5,641 bases of DNA. Origin: Paenibacillus sp. UBA6285. GTDB taxonomy: Bacteria > Bacillota > Bacilli > Paenibacillales > Paenibacillaceae. Shown here one piece after another: positions 1 through 5,641 of this stretch. Below the pieces are notes generated by a model. The model was not told the DNA's origin and did no database searches. It saw only the letters and a program-made list of their open reading frames with translations. The stretch covers positions 15,651-21,291 of the forward strand of contig DJUJ01000101.1 of assembly GCA_002438345.1 (NCBI GenBank), given 5' to 3'. Numbering within the stretch: position 1 is the stretch's first letter; each line of letters opens with the position of its first letter. Both the position numbers and the translations under genes were made by a program.

Positions 1-61
1 CATCCAGATTCATTTCACGGATCATCTTATTCGTTTCTTGTACTTCCACCAATGAAATCAT
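1..61 (-). CDS. PFL/DUF711 (UPF0210) family protein, N-terminus only
   Basis: Only the first 20 residues are visible and the gene continues past the left edge. They read MISLVEVQETNKMIREMNLD, which resembles the N-terminus of UPF0210 (PFL/DUF711) proteins, where a helix with a 'NLD' turn precedes the conserved RTITMGIS segment (not in the window). The second of two in-frame ATGs is chosen: AGGAGG at 68-73 directly abuts the ATG at 67-65 but lies 6 bases from the ATG at 61-59. The preceding ACT-domain gene ends at 72, 10 bases upstream, so the two form an operon; UPF0237 and UPF0210 genes are commonly paired in Firmicutes. UPF0210 proteins are soluble and of uncertain biochemical role. The assignment rests on a short stretch plus context, so the family call is moderate although the coding start is well supported. 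Confidence 0.6.
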   Translation of the reverse strand, partial: MISLVEVQETNKMIREMNLD

Positions 62-67
62 GGTCAT

Positions 68-73
68 CCTCCT
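68..73 (-). promoter_or_regulatory. Ribosome binding site overlapping the upstream stop codon
   Basis: On the minus strand the sequence reads TAGGAGGATGACCATG. The perfect AGGAGG shares two bases with the TAG stop of the ACT-domain gene. It sits 0 bases from the first ATG and 6 bases from the second, which argues for the second ATG (61) as the start of the downstream gene. The overlap suggests translational coupling. Confidence 0.7.
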
Positions 74-341
74 AGATGCGGTGCATAATATTAAAAATAT
101 CCTCATGCTGAAGCTTGATTTCCACGCCGATCGATTCTCCGATGAAATGCAAATCCTCAACTATATCCTCAAATGCTTTAGTCGCGCCAGAAATGTCTAC
201 AATCATCATCATGTTAAAATAATCTTGTACAATCGTCTGAGAAATATCCAGAATGTTCAAATTGCGCTCAGCAAGATATGTACATACCTTGGCAATAATC
301 CCTACTTTGTCTTTTCCTAATACAGTAATAATCCCCTTCAT
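72..341 (-). CDS. ACT domain-containing protein, UPF0237 family
   Basis: An 89-residue protein that is almost entirely one ACT domain. It starts MKGIITVLGKDKVGIIAKV, the signature beta-strand/loop/helix opening of UPF0237 proteins, where the G-K-D-K-x-G-I loop is the usual ACT ligand or dimer-interface region. It continues with LNILDISQT (residues 28-36) and a second beta strand rich in Met (44-46). Length matches the family (about 88-90 aa). ACT domains usually bind amino acids or related small molecules and regulate a partner; the ligand here is unknown, and the relation to GcvR-type regulators is only by domain. The start at 341 is preferred over an upstream ATG at 401 because AAAGGGAGG at 350-358 lies 8 bases upstream and homology begins here. 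The probable partner is the PFL/UPF0210 gene just downstream. It is likely cytosolic, with no signal peptide or membrane segment. Confidence 0.9.
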   Translation of the reverse strand: MKGIITVLGKDKVGIIAKVCTYLAERNLNILDISQTIVQDYFNMMMIVDISGATKAFEDIVEDLHFIGESIGVEIKLQHEDIFNIMHRI

Positions 342-403
342 GATTACAGCCTCCCTTTGTATATGGTGATTACACCGTCTAAACGGAAAGAACCATTCCA
401 ATC

Positions 404-432
404 ATTATTGCAAATGCTGAAGCAAGCTTCAA
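404..432 (-). promoter_or_regulatory. Candidate sigma-A promoter for the ACT-PFL operon
   Basis: On the minus strand, TTGAAG (432-427; 4 of 6 match to TTGACA) is followed after exactly 17 bases by AATAAT (409-404; 5 of 6 match to TATAAT). This would place the transcription start near 397, giving a leader of roughly 55 bases before the ACT start at 341. It is the best-spaced leftward promoter candidate in the intergenic region. Found by eye, not tested. Confidence 0.5.
418..431. repeat. Short perfect dyad TGAAGC-AA-GCTTCA
   Basis: Six-base inverted repeat arms around an AA centre. It overlaps the -35 element and upstream spacer of the candidate leftward promoter, a place where a repressor site could act. 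A dyad of this size can occur by chance, so an operator role is speculative. Confidence 0.25.
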
Positions 433-480
433 CCAAAGGTTTTTTGTCAGTTTGATCATTTTTTTGTTAAGGCCTATGGA

Positions 481-509
481 TTTAAAGAAAATTCGATTGA
501 CAGTATATC
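481..509 (+). promoter_or_regulatory. Weak candidate promoter for the phosphorelay operon
   Basis: TTTAAA (481-486; 4 of 6 match to the sigma-A -35) and TATATC (504-509; 4 of 6 match to the -10) are separated by 17 bases. This would give a leader of about 45 bases before the ATG at 559. A perfect TTGACA (497-502) lies inside this span but has no -10 at the right distance. An imperfect dyad TTGAcAgtaTaTCAA (497-511) overlaps the proposed -10 and might be an operator. Apart from the two promoter candidates and these dyads, nothing else was recognised in the 217-base gap (342-558). Confidence 0.3.
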
Positions 510-547
510 AAAAATGTGATGAAGTGATAGATTGATACGATACTCTG

Positions 548-553
548 AAGGAG
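548..553 (+). promoter_or_regulatory. Ribosome binding site AAGGAG deciding the ATG start
   Basis: AAGGAG followed by 5 bases and ATG at 559. The same frame can also be opened from a TTG at 532, but that codon has no ribosome binding site and the AAGGAG would then lie inside the coding sequence. The ATG at 559 is therefore chosen, removing nine residues. Confidence 0.75.
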
Positions 554-558
554 TAAAT

Positions 559-2190
559 ATGACTACACAAAAATATAAAGATATGGTTGAAGAGCGGATC
601 AAACAAACCCTCCAGGAATGGTCGGAACTGACGGAAGTTAAAGAGAAGGACATTTATCGTTTTTTGCATAATTTGAAAGGCACGGCTGGAACTGTTGGGT
701 TACAAGAAGTTGAACAATTTGCCGATGCAACGTTGCCCTATTTCATGGAAAGTAGCCTTAAGAACTGGTCTGCCCTTGAGTGGGGGGATTATTTGTATCC
801 GCTTATTCAACTTTTTGACCAAGATTCATCGGTTGCTCTAGGTTCTGTTAAGCAGTTAGACAAAAAAAGGAATGATGATGCGCTCCCACATAATGATATT
901 TTGCTTATTGATGACGATGTTGAATTAGTAGCTTATTTAAAAGAATCATTAGAGAAGCAGAACTATTATGTAAGCATTGCCTTATCCGCTGAACGGGGTC
1001 TTAAGATTTTCTATGAAAGCAAACCGGATCTGATTCTTCTGGATATTCTTTTGCCAGATATCAGTGGGATTGAGGTCTTGAATCAAATTATCGGCAAAGC
1101 CAAAAAAGAACTTATTCCAATCATCATTATTAGTGGGGAGTACTCCAAAGCGACTCAATTGCATGCTTATAGGCTGGGCGTGATGGATTTTTTATCGAAG
1201 CCTGTAGATATTGATTTATTCCTAGCTCTGATCAAAAACCGCTTTGAACTAAAGCGGGAATGGCAGGACTCCATCATTGTGGATGAATTAACGGGTGCGT
1301 TTAATCGAAAACACTTTAATCAAGTGATGAAGCAACTGATTTGCGATTTTAAGCGCACGGAACGGGTATTTTCTTTAGCGCTGATTGATCTGGACTATTT
1401 TAAAAAAATTAATGATACATACGGTCATCTAATCGGAGACGAGGTATTACAGTCCTTATCTGAGCTTGTACAGAGTTCGATCCGGATGGAAGATACCTTT
1501 TGCCGCTTTGGTGGAGAAGAGTTTGCTGTGTTCCTGCCCAATACGGATGCGAGTTCTGCATTGTTAGTGATTGAGCGTATTCAGGAGCGATTTGCTGCCA
1601 CCGATTTTTTTGCGAAGAATGAAATCTTCCATGTGACCTTCTCTAGTGGGATATCTGAGGTAACAGAAGCTGAGAATATTGCCGATAAAATTGTAGAAAG
1701 AGCAGATCAGGCCCTCTATGCCAGCAAGGATGCCGGAAGGAATCAGACGACACTCTACACGGACCATTTATCGTCAACTAAAAAGCACTCAGTTCTCAAT
1801 GTAATTATTGTGGATGATGATGCGTTGATTCGTAGAATTGTGACTCATCAGTTTGACACTTGGGAGCCGGAAGATATTGCTGAGGTCAGAATCAGCAGTT
1901 ATGCGAATGGACTGGATTTCTTGCAATCGGATTGGTTTTCCGTCGATGAGAAATATATTATCCTGCTGGATGGTGTGATGCCGGATCTTGATGGCGTTGA
2001 AGTCCTGGAAAGAATCCGCAAGACGTATCCGGAAGTGAATATATTAGTGATCATGCTGACAGGAAGAAATAATCAGGCGGATATTGTACATGCCCTGCAG
2101 ATGGGCGCTGATGATTACGTAGTAAAACCAGTTCACATGCCTGAGCTGTTGTCTCGGATGGAACGATTGGCTCATAGATTCTTGTTCTAA
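559..2190 (+). CDS. HPt-REC-GGDEF-REC phosphorelay diguanylate cyclase
   Basis: A 543-residue soluble protein with four domains. (1) An N-terminal HPt domain (about 1-95) with the HNLKGTAG motif; His37 is the likely phosphoacceptor. (2) A receiver (about 112-230) with acidic residues Asp118-120, phospho-Asp162 in LLDILLPD, Ser192 and Lys214. (3) A GGDEF domain (about 240-402) with DLDYFKKIND (Asp277 as metal ligand, Asn285), intact GGEEF (318-322) and an RMED inhibitory site (309-312), at the same distance from GGEEF as in PleD. (4) A C-terminal receiver (about 413-537) with Asp419/420, phospho-Asp471 in LLDGVMPD, Thr501 and Lys523. All key residues are present, so it should convert two GTP to cyclic di-GMP, with activity set by phosphorylation and by product inhibition. 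No membrane segment is seen, so it is cytosolic. It is first in an operon with a lone receiver 21 bases downstream and a hybrid kinase, which are probably its phosphate donors. Which receiver controls the cyclase cannot be read from the sequence. Confidence 0.93.
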   Translation: MTTQKYKDMVEERIKQTLQEWSELTEVKEKDIYRFLHNLKGTAGTVGLQEVEQFADATLPYFMESSLKNWSALEWGDYLYPLIQLFDQDSSVALGSVKQLDKKRNDDALPHNDILLIDDDVELVAYLKESLEKQNYYVSIALSAERGLKIFYESKPDLILLDILLPDISGIEVLNQIIGKAKKELIPIIIISGEYSKATQLHAYRLGVMDFLSKPVDIDLFLALIKNRFELKREWQDSIIVDELTGAFNRKHFNQVMKQLICDFKRTERVFSLALIDLDYFKKINDTYGHLIGDEVLQSLSELVQSSIRMEDTFCRFGGEEFAVFLPNTDASSALLVIERIQERFAATDFFAKNEIFHVTFSSGISEVTEAENIADKIVERADQALYASKDAGRNQTTLYTDHLSSTKKHSVLNVIIVDDDALIRRIVTHQFDTWEPEDIAEVRISSYANGLDFLQSDWFSVDEKYIILLDGVMPDLDGVEVLERIRKTYPEVNILVIMLTGRNNQADIVHALQMGADDYVVKPVHMPELLSRMERLAHRFLF

Positions 2191-2211
2191 AACGAAGGGA
2201 ATTATGCAAAT

Positions 2212-2586
2212 ATGCAAAAGATAATGGTAGTGGATGATGAAGAAGTTTTACGGATGTTAATCGAGGATACGCTGGAAGATTTGGAGAATGTTGAGATTCA
2301 CACAGCGGAGAATGGATTGGAGGCACTGACAAAGCTATCCAAGAATCATTTTGATTTGGTGATTCTGGATTATATGATGCCGGAATTGACAGGGATTGAA
2401 GTACTTCAACAGCTGGATGAGGAGAAGAAGAAAGCTACAGCTATTTTAATGTTAACGGCCAAGGCTCAAGATGTGGATCGAATTCGAGCTGTTGATGCAG
2501 GAGCGCGTTACTTCATGCCGAAACCATTCAGTCCGATGGAACTCTTGCAGATTGTGGAGGGGATCCTAAGTGGCGAAGGAAAGTAG
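2212..2586 (+). CDS. Stand-alone response regulator receiver (CheY/Spo0F-like)
   Basis: A 124-residue protein made of one receiver domain and no output domain. It carries the acidic pair Asp8/Asp9 in VVDDEE, phosphoacceptor Asp53 in ILDYMMPE, Thr82 in LTAK, the aromatic switch residue Tyr100 and Lys104 in PKPF, so it should be phosphorylatable. Single receivers either shuttle phosphate between kinase and HPt, as Spo0F does, or act by binding a partner, as CheY does; between a hybrid kinase and an HPt-containing cyclase the shuttle role is attractive but inferred. The ATG at 2212 follows AAGGGA (2195-2200) by 11 bases, a somewhat long gap. A nearer ATG at 2204 is in another frame. The gene begins 21 bases after the cyclase stop and its last 17 bases overlap the kinase gene, so all three are probably co-transcribed. 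Confidence 0.93.
   Translation: MQKIMVVDDEEVLRMLIEDTLEDLENVEIHTAENGLEALTKLSKNHFDLVILDYMMPELTGIEVLQQLDEEKKKATAILMLTAKAQDVDRIRAVDAGARYFMPKPFSPMELLQIVEGILSGEGK
2556..2562 (+). promoter_or_regulatory. Internal ribosome binding site for the GTG-started kinase
   Basis: GGAGGGG lies inside the end of the receiver gene, 7 bases before GTG at 2570. The codon directly before that GTG, in the kinase frame, is TAA (2567-2569), so the kinase cannot start further upstream. No other good start follows closely, which fixes the GTG start. Confidence 0.8.
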
Positions 2587-5500
2587 CTCTAATCACAGTA
2601 TAAAAAATAGATATTTGCGCATTATTATTGTTGTGTTCTCTTTAATCGTCATTATGGGGACAGTATTCTTTCTTTTCATAAACTATGAGCAAGATGAATT
2701 AGGTAGAGACCGTGAAACTTTGAAGTATAAAGCAGACACGATTAGCGAAATGGCGAGCACCTTAAATGAGGTGTTTTTTCGAGCTAGAGGATTCACTTTG
2801 CTCAAGGACCCGAATGAATTAAAGCTCTTAAACACGGCCCTCGTTAACTTTGATCAGATTCTGGATAAGTATTCCAATCTTAATTTAAGTTCCGAAGAAG
2901 TCTTATTTAGGGATGGATTAAAATCATTTTATGTCCAGTATAAGAATAATACTTTACCAGAAGCGATTCGGCTTGTTGAGGCTGATGATTATGTAGCTTT
3001 GAGAGCTTTGGCTGAAGAAGGTAGTACTAAATCAGTGAATGACTTTCTTGCGTATACGAAAGAGTACAGACTGCGATCAGATACCGCATTAAATAATATG
3101 GCTCTGCATTATATCAAACGGGCTAACGAATTTACTTTTATCTCCTTTTTTTTCAGCACTATAATTCTGCTCTTCTTCACTTTTATGATTTGGCGGATTC
3201 TAAGGAACTTGATTAATCCCATTCTGAAGCTGGAAGGCGCAACTCATTCATTGGCTGCTGGTGAGGAAATTCTTCTGGGCAAGCTTAAGAATCAGGATGA
3301 AATCGGACGACTTTATACTGCATTTCTAAATATGGCCAGAAGTATTCAGGACAAAGAAGAAGAATTGATGATGCAGAATGAAGAGCTACAAGCGCAGCAG
3401 GACGAACTTCAGGATCAGCAGTACAGACTGCAACGCTCGCTTAGTGAAATAGAGAGTATGATGAAAGCACTAGATCAGTCGTCTGCGGTTGGGATTCTTA
3501 CAGATAAAGGTGTCTTTACCTACACGAATGATATTTTAAGCAGATATACCGGCTATAAAAAGTCTGAAATTATTGGTTTTACCTACAAATTATTTGAACT
3601 CTATAATATATCTAGAGAACAAATGCAGAAGATCTTCAACAAATTAAATACGGGTGGGGTGTGGAGCAATGAGCTCCAGATTCTGACCAAAGACGGATCG
3701 CCAATCTGGATGCATCTGACTATCGTGCCGTACCTGAACAATGATGGAGTGATTTATCAGTACATTCTCATTGCGTATAATATCACCTCCATGAAAAGTG
3801 TACAGCTGGAGCTGGCGGAAACGCTGAAGAATACGGAACAGACTAAAAAGATGCTTGAGCTTTATAATCAGCTGAATCATGATATTACCTATACCTTAGA
3901 TAAACATGAATTTGCAGATAAGTTTATTCAATTCATACATCGTAAGTATGCATTTGATTCGTGCTTCTTCCTGCTCGTGAAGGATAAGATTGCGGCTGTA
4001 AAAGGGGTTCCTCAGAAAATTGTACAGCGGTATATCGATAATGAGAACAACGAAATGTTATATCGTTTGAAGTCAGAAAAGTCATATGTGGTTAAGCGTA
4101 TAGCCACGCAATCGGAACAGGGAATTTCTGCGAATGAGGTCTACTGTTACGATTTCTATACTACTGTTGTAAACGCTGAAGATGAGATTCTAGCTGTATT
4201 CTGCGGAAGCCGGATTGGTTATTCTTTCAGTGATGAAGAGATTAATGAGATTCAAGGGATGATGAACCGCGTAGCTCTGGTGATTGAACGTTTAGTCATG
4301 TATGAAGAGATTGAACATGGGCGAAAGCTGAACCGCGATATCGTGAATAATGTAAACGAAGGAATTCAGTTCGTAAATACAGAAGGCATGATGCTGCAGA
4401 TGAATAAGGCGCTGTGTAATATTGTTAACTATGAATGGACCGAAGGTACATTGATTCCTAGAAAAGAATGGATGGATTATTTCATCGAACGCTCGAATGA
4501 GCACGATGAACTTCAGCTGTTCTTTGAGCGAGCGATCGCTGAGCATGCTCTGGAATCCAAGAGTATGCAATTCTCTATTGGAACTGAATCCAAGAAGCAT
4601 ATAGATGTTTATGCGATTCCTGTTTTCCGTCGGGAGCTCAGAATTGGTACATTGTTCGTATACAGAGATATCACTCGGGAGTATGAGCTGGATCTTATGA
4701 AATCTGATCTTGTCAGTACGGTAAGTCATGAGCTGAGAACGCCATTATCGAGTGTTCTAGGATTCACGGAACTGCTATTGTCCAAAACCATGAAGCCTGA
4801 GAAGCAGCTGAAGTATCTGGAAACGATTCATAAGGAAGCGAAGAGGTTGACTGAGCTTATTAATGATTTTCTGGATCTACAGAGAATGGAATCAGGTAAG
4901 CAGCAGTATATCACGGAGCATGTGAATCTCAGCGAAATTGTGCTTGGAGTTATCGATCAATATAAACTTAGTAGCACACATCATGTACTGCTTGTGGATG
5001 AGGCTCTTAGTGCAGAAGTTGATGTGGACAAGGATAAGATTGTCCAAGTTCTAACGAACTTGTTAAGTAATGCGATCAAGTTCTCACCTGCTACTAGTGA
5101 AGTAAAGGTACTGCTGCATAACGAGTCTGACCAGGTTATTGTGCGCATCCAGGATCATGGTCTTGGCATTCCTAAGGATCAAATAGGACAACTATTCCAA
5201 AAATTCAGAAGAGTGGATAACAGTGCCTCCAAAAGAATTGGTGGAACAGGTCTCGGTCTTGCTATCTGTAAAGAAATTATCGAGAAACAAAAGGGAACCA
5301 TCGGTATTGATTCGGTAGAGGGAGAGGGGACAACCGTTTGGTTTAAACTCCCAATCCTCAATGCAGAAGCAAGCCGACAGCAAGATGAGCTAAATAAATG
5401 GAATGCAGATAAAGAGCTCAAGCCTAATGTAATGATTGTTGAAGATGATTATAGTCTTTCGTTGCTTTTATCAGAAGAGCTTAAAGGGAAGGGCTTCCGT

Positions 5501-5641
5501 GTTACCCATCATTATCATCCACAGCAAGCTTTTGACCAGGCTTTGAAAACACCATTTGTTGCGATAGTGGTTGATTTGATGCTTGGTGAAGAACTGGACG
5601 GTTGGGATTTGATCCGAATGCTAAAAGATGATTCAAGAACC
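2570..5641 (+). CDS. Membrane hybrid sensor histidine kinase with C-terminal receiver (3' end cut off)
   Basis: The frame stays open from GTG 2570 to the right edge: 1024 residues visible, C-terminus missing. Order: short cytoplasmic tail; TM1 (about 18-37); extracytoplasmic segment of about 150 residues (38-187), apparently all-helical and CHASE3/4HB-like at most; TM2 (188-208); HAMP (about 209-261, Pro217); Gln/Glu-rich coiled coil (to about 299); PAS (300-408); GAF-like domain (about 435-580); PAS-like domain (587-703); HisKA with SHELRTPL, phospho-His720; HATPase_c with N-box NLLSNAIKF (830-838), DHGLGIP (862-868) and GGTGLGLAI (891-899); then a receiver from about 955 with Glu958, Asp959/960 and phospho-Asp1002, cut before its Thr/Ser and Lys positions. 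It would autophosphorylate on His720 and pass phosphate to its own receiver or to the free receiver. The receiver loop (DLMLGEELDG) is one residue longer than the usual D..MP..DG spacing. The 17-base overlap with the preceding gene indicates co-translation. The signal sensed is unknown. Confidence 0.92.
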   Translation, partial: MAKESSSNHSIKNRYLRIIIVVFSLIVIMGTVFFLFINYEQDELGRDRETLKYKADTISEMASTLNEVFFRARGFTLLKDPNELKLLNTALVNFDQILDKYSNLNLSSEEVLFRDGLKSFYVQYKNNTLPEAIRLVEADDYVALRALAEEGSTKSVNDFLAYTKEYRLRSDTALNNMALHYIKRANEFTFISFFFSTIILLFFTFMIWRILRNLINPILKLEGATHSLAAGEEILLGKLKNQDEIGRLYTAFLNMARSIQDKEEELMMQNEELQAQQDELQDQQYRLQRSLSEIESMMKALDQSSAVGILTDKGVFTYTNDILSRYTGYKKSEIIGFTYKLFELYNISREQMQKIFNKLNTGGVWSNELQILTKDGSPIWMHLTIVPYLNNDGVIYQYILIAYNITSMKSVQLELAETLKNTEQTKKMLELYNQLNHDITYTLDKHEFADKFIQFIHRKYAFDSCFFLLVKDKIAAVKGVPQKIVQRYIDNENNEMLYRLKSEKSYVVKRIATQSEQGISANEVYCYDFYTTVVNAEDEILAVFCGSRIGYSFSDEEINEIQGMMNRVALVIERLVMYEEIEHGRKLNRDIVNNVNEGIQFVNTEGMMLQMNKALCNIVNYEWTEGTLIPRKEWMDYFIERSNEHDELQLFFERAIAEHALESKSMQFSIGTESKKHIDVYAIPVFRRELRIGTLFVYRDITREYELDLMKSDLVSTVSHELRTPLSSVLGFTELLLSKTMKPEKQLKYLETIHKEAKRLTELINDFLDLQRMESGKQQYITEHVNLSEIVLGVIDQYKLSSTHHVLLVDEALSAEVDVDKDKIVQVLTNLLSNAIKFSPATSEVKVLLHNESDQVIVRIQDHGLGIPKDQIGQLFQKFRRVDNSASKRIGGTGLGLAICKEIIEKQKGTIGIDSVEGEGTTVWFKLPILNAEASRQQDELNKWNADKELKPNVMIVEDDYSLSLLLSEELKGKGFRVTHHYHPQQAFDQALKTPFVAIVVDLMLGEELDGWDLIRMLKDDSRT

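Noticed and set aside
60..320. Rightward open frame of 86 codons
   Set aside because: It is antisense to the well-supported ACT-domain gene, has no ribosome binding site and its product resembles no family.
342..401. Twenty-residue N-terminal extension of the ACT-domain gene from an ATG at 401
   Set aside because: The extension has no family similarity, contains the AAAGGGAGG that serves the ATG at 341, and would lie at the transcription start of the candidate promoter.
431..446. AACC-AAA-GGTT followed by a T run, resembling an intrinsic terminator
   Set aside because: The stem is only four base pairs and lies between two divergent genes, where no transcript needs to end.
497..502. Perfect TTGACA as a -35 element for the rightward operon
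   Set aside because: The positions 16-18 bases downstream read ATGAAG, TGAAGT or GAAGTG with no TATAAT-like match, so it is probably not used as a sigma-A -35.
483..508. TAAA-N14-CAGTATAT as a SigD (motility sigma) promoter
   Set aside because: Only the last four bases fit the GCCGATAT -10, which is too weak to support the call despite the attractive link to c-di-GMP.
2051..2332. Leftward open frame of 93 codons spanning the cyclase-receiver junction
   Set aside because: It runs antisense to two conserved receiver domains and has a low-complexity Pro/Ser/Leu-rich product typical of a shadow frame.
4292..4729. Leftward open frame of 145 codons
   Set aside because: It is antisense to the GAF/PAS/HisKA part of the kinase, whose reading frame is clearly conserved; the product has no recognisable domain or ribosome binding site.

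Overview
The window looks like chromosomal DNA from a low-to-moderate GC Gram-positive bacterium of the Bacillales, most likely Paenibacillus or a close relative. This is inferred from strong AGGAGG-type ribosome binding sites, protein sequence style, the UPF0237/UPF0210 gene pair typical of Firmicutes, and a large multi-domain signalling cluster. There is no sign of mobile elements, CRISPR arrays, tRNA or rRNA.

Layout: positions 1-341 hold a leftward two-gene operon. A small ACT-domain protein (UPF0237 family, 89 aa) is followed by the first 20 residues of what is probably a PFL/DUF711 (UPF0210) protein, which runs off the left edge. A 217-base divergent intergenic region (342-558) holds a plausible sigma-A promoter for the leftward operon and a weaker one for the rightward operon. 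Positions 559-5641 hold a compact rightward operon of three signalling genes. The first encodes a 543-aa soluble protein with the order HPt - receiver - GGDEF (GGEEF) - receiver. The second encodes a 124-aa stand-alone receiver (CheY/Spo0F-like). The third encodes a large membrane hybrid histidine kinase (at least 1024 aa, cut by the right edge), with TM - extracytoplasmic helical domain - TM - HAMP - coiled coil - PAS - GAF-like - PAS-like - HisKA - HATPase_c - receiver.

How the genes may work together: the operon appears to encode every component class of a multistep His-Asp-His-Asp phosphorelay. The kinase would sense an extracytoplasmic and possibly a cytoplasmic cue, autophosphorylate on His720 and pass phosphate to its own or the stand-alone receiver. 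From there it could go to His37 of the HPt domain, and then to one or both receivers that flank the cyclase. The output would be cyclic di-GMP, limited by product inhibition through an intact RxxD I-site. All receiver, kinase, HPt and cyclase key residues that fall inside the window are present, so nothing looks degenerate. The wiring between the four receivers and the single HPt is inference. The most unusual point is the HPt-REC-GGDEF-REC fusion together with its own kinase and a free receiver.
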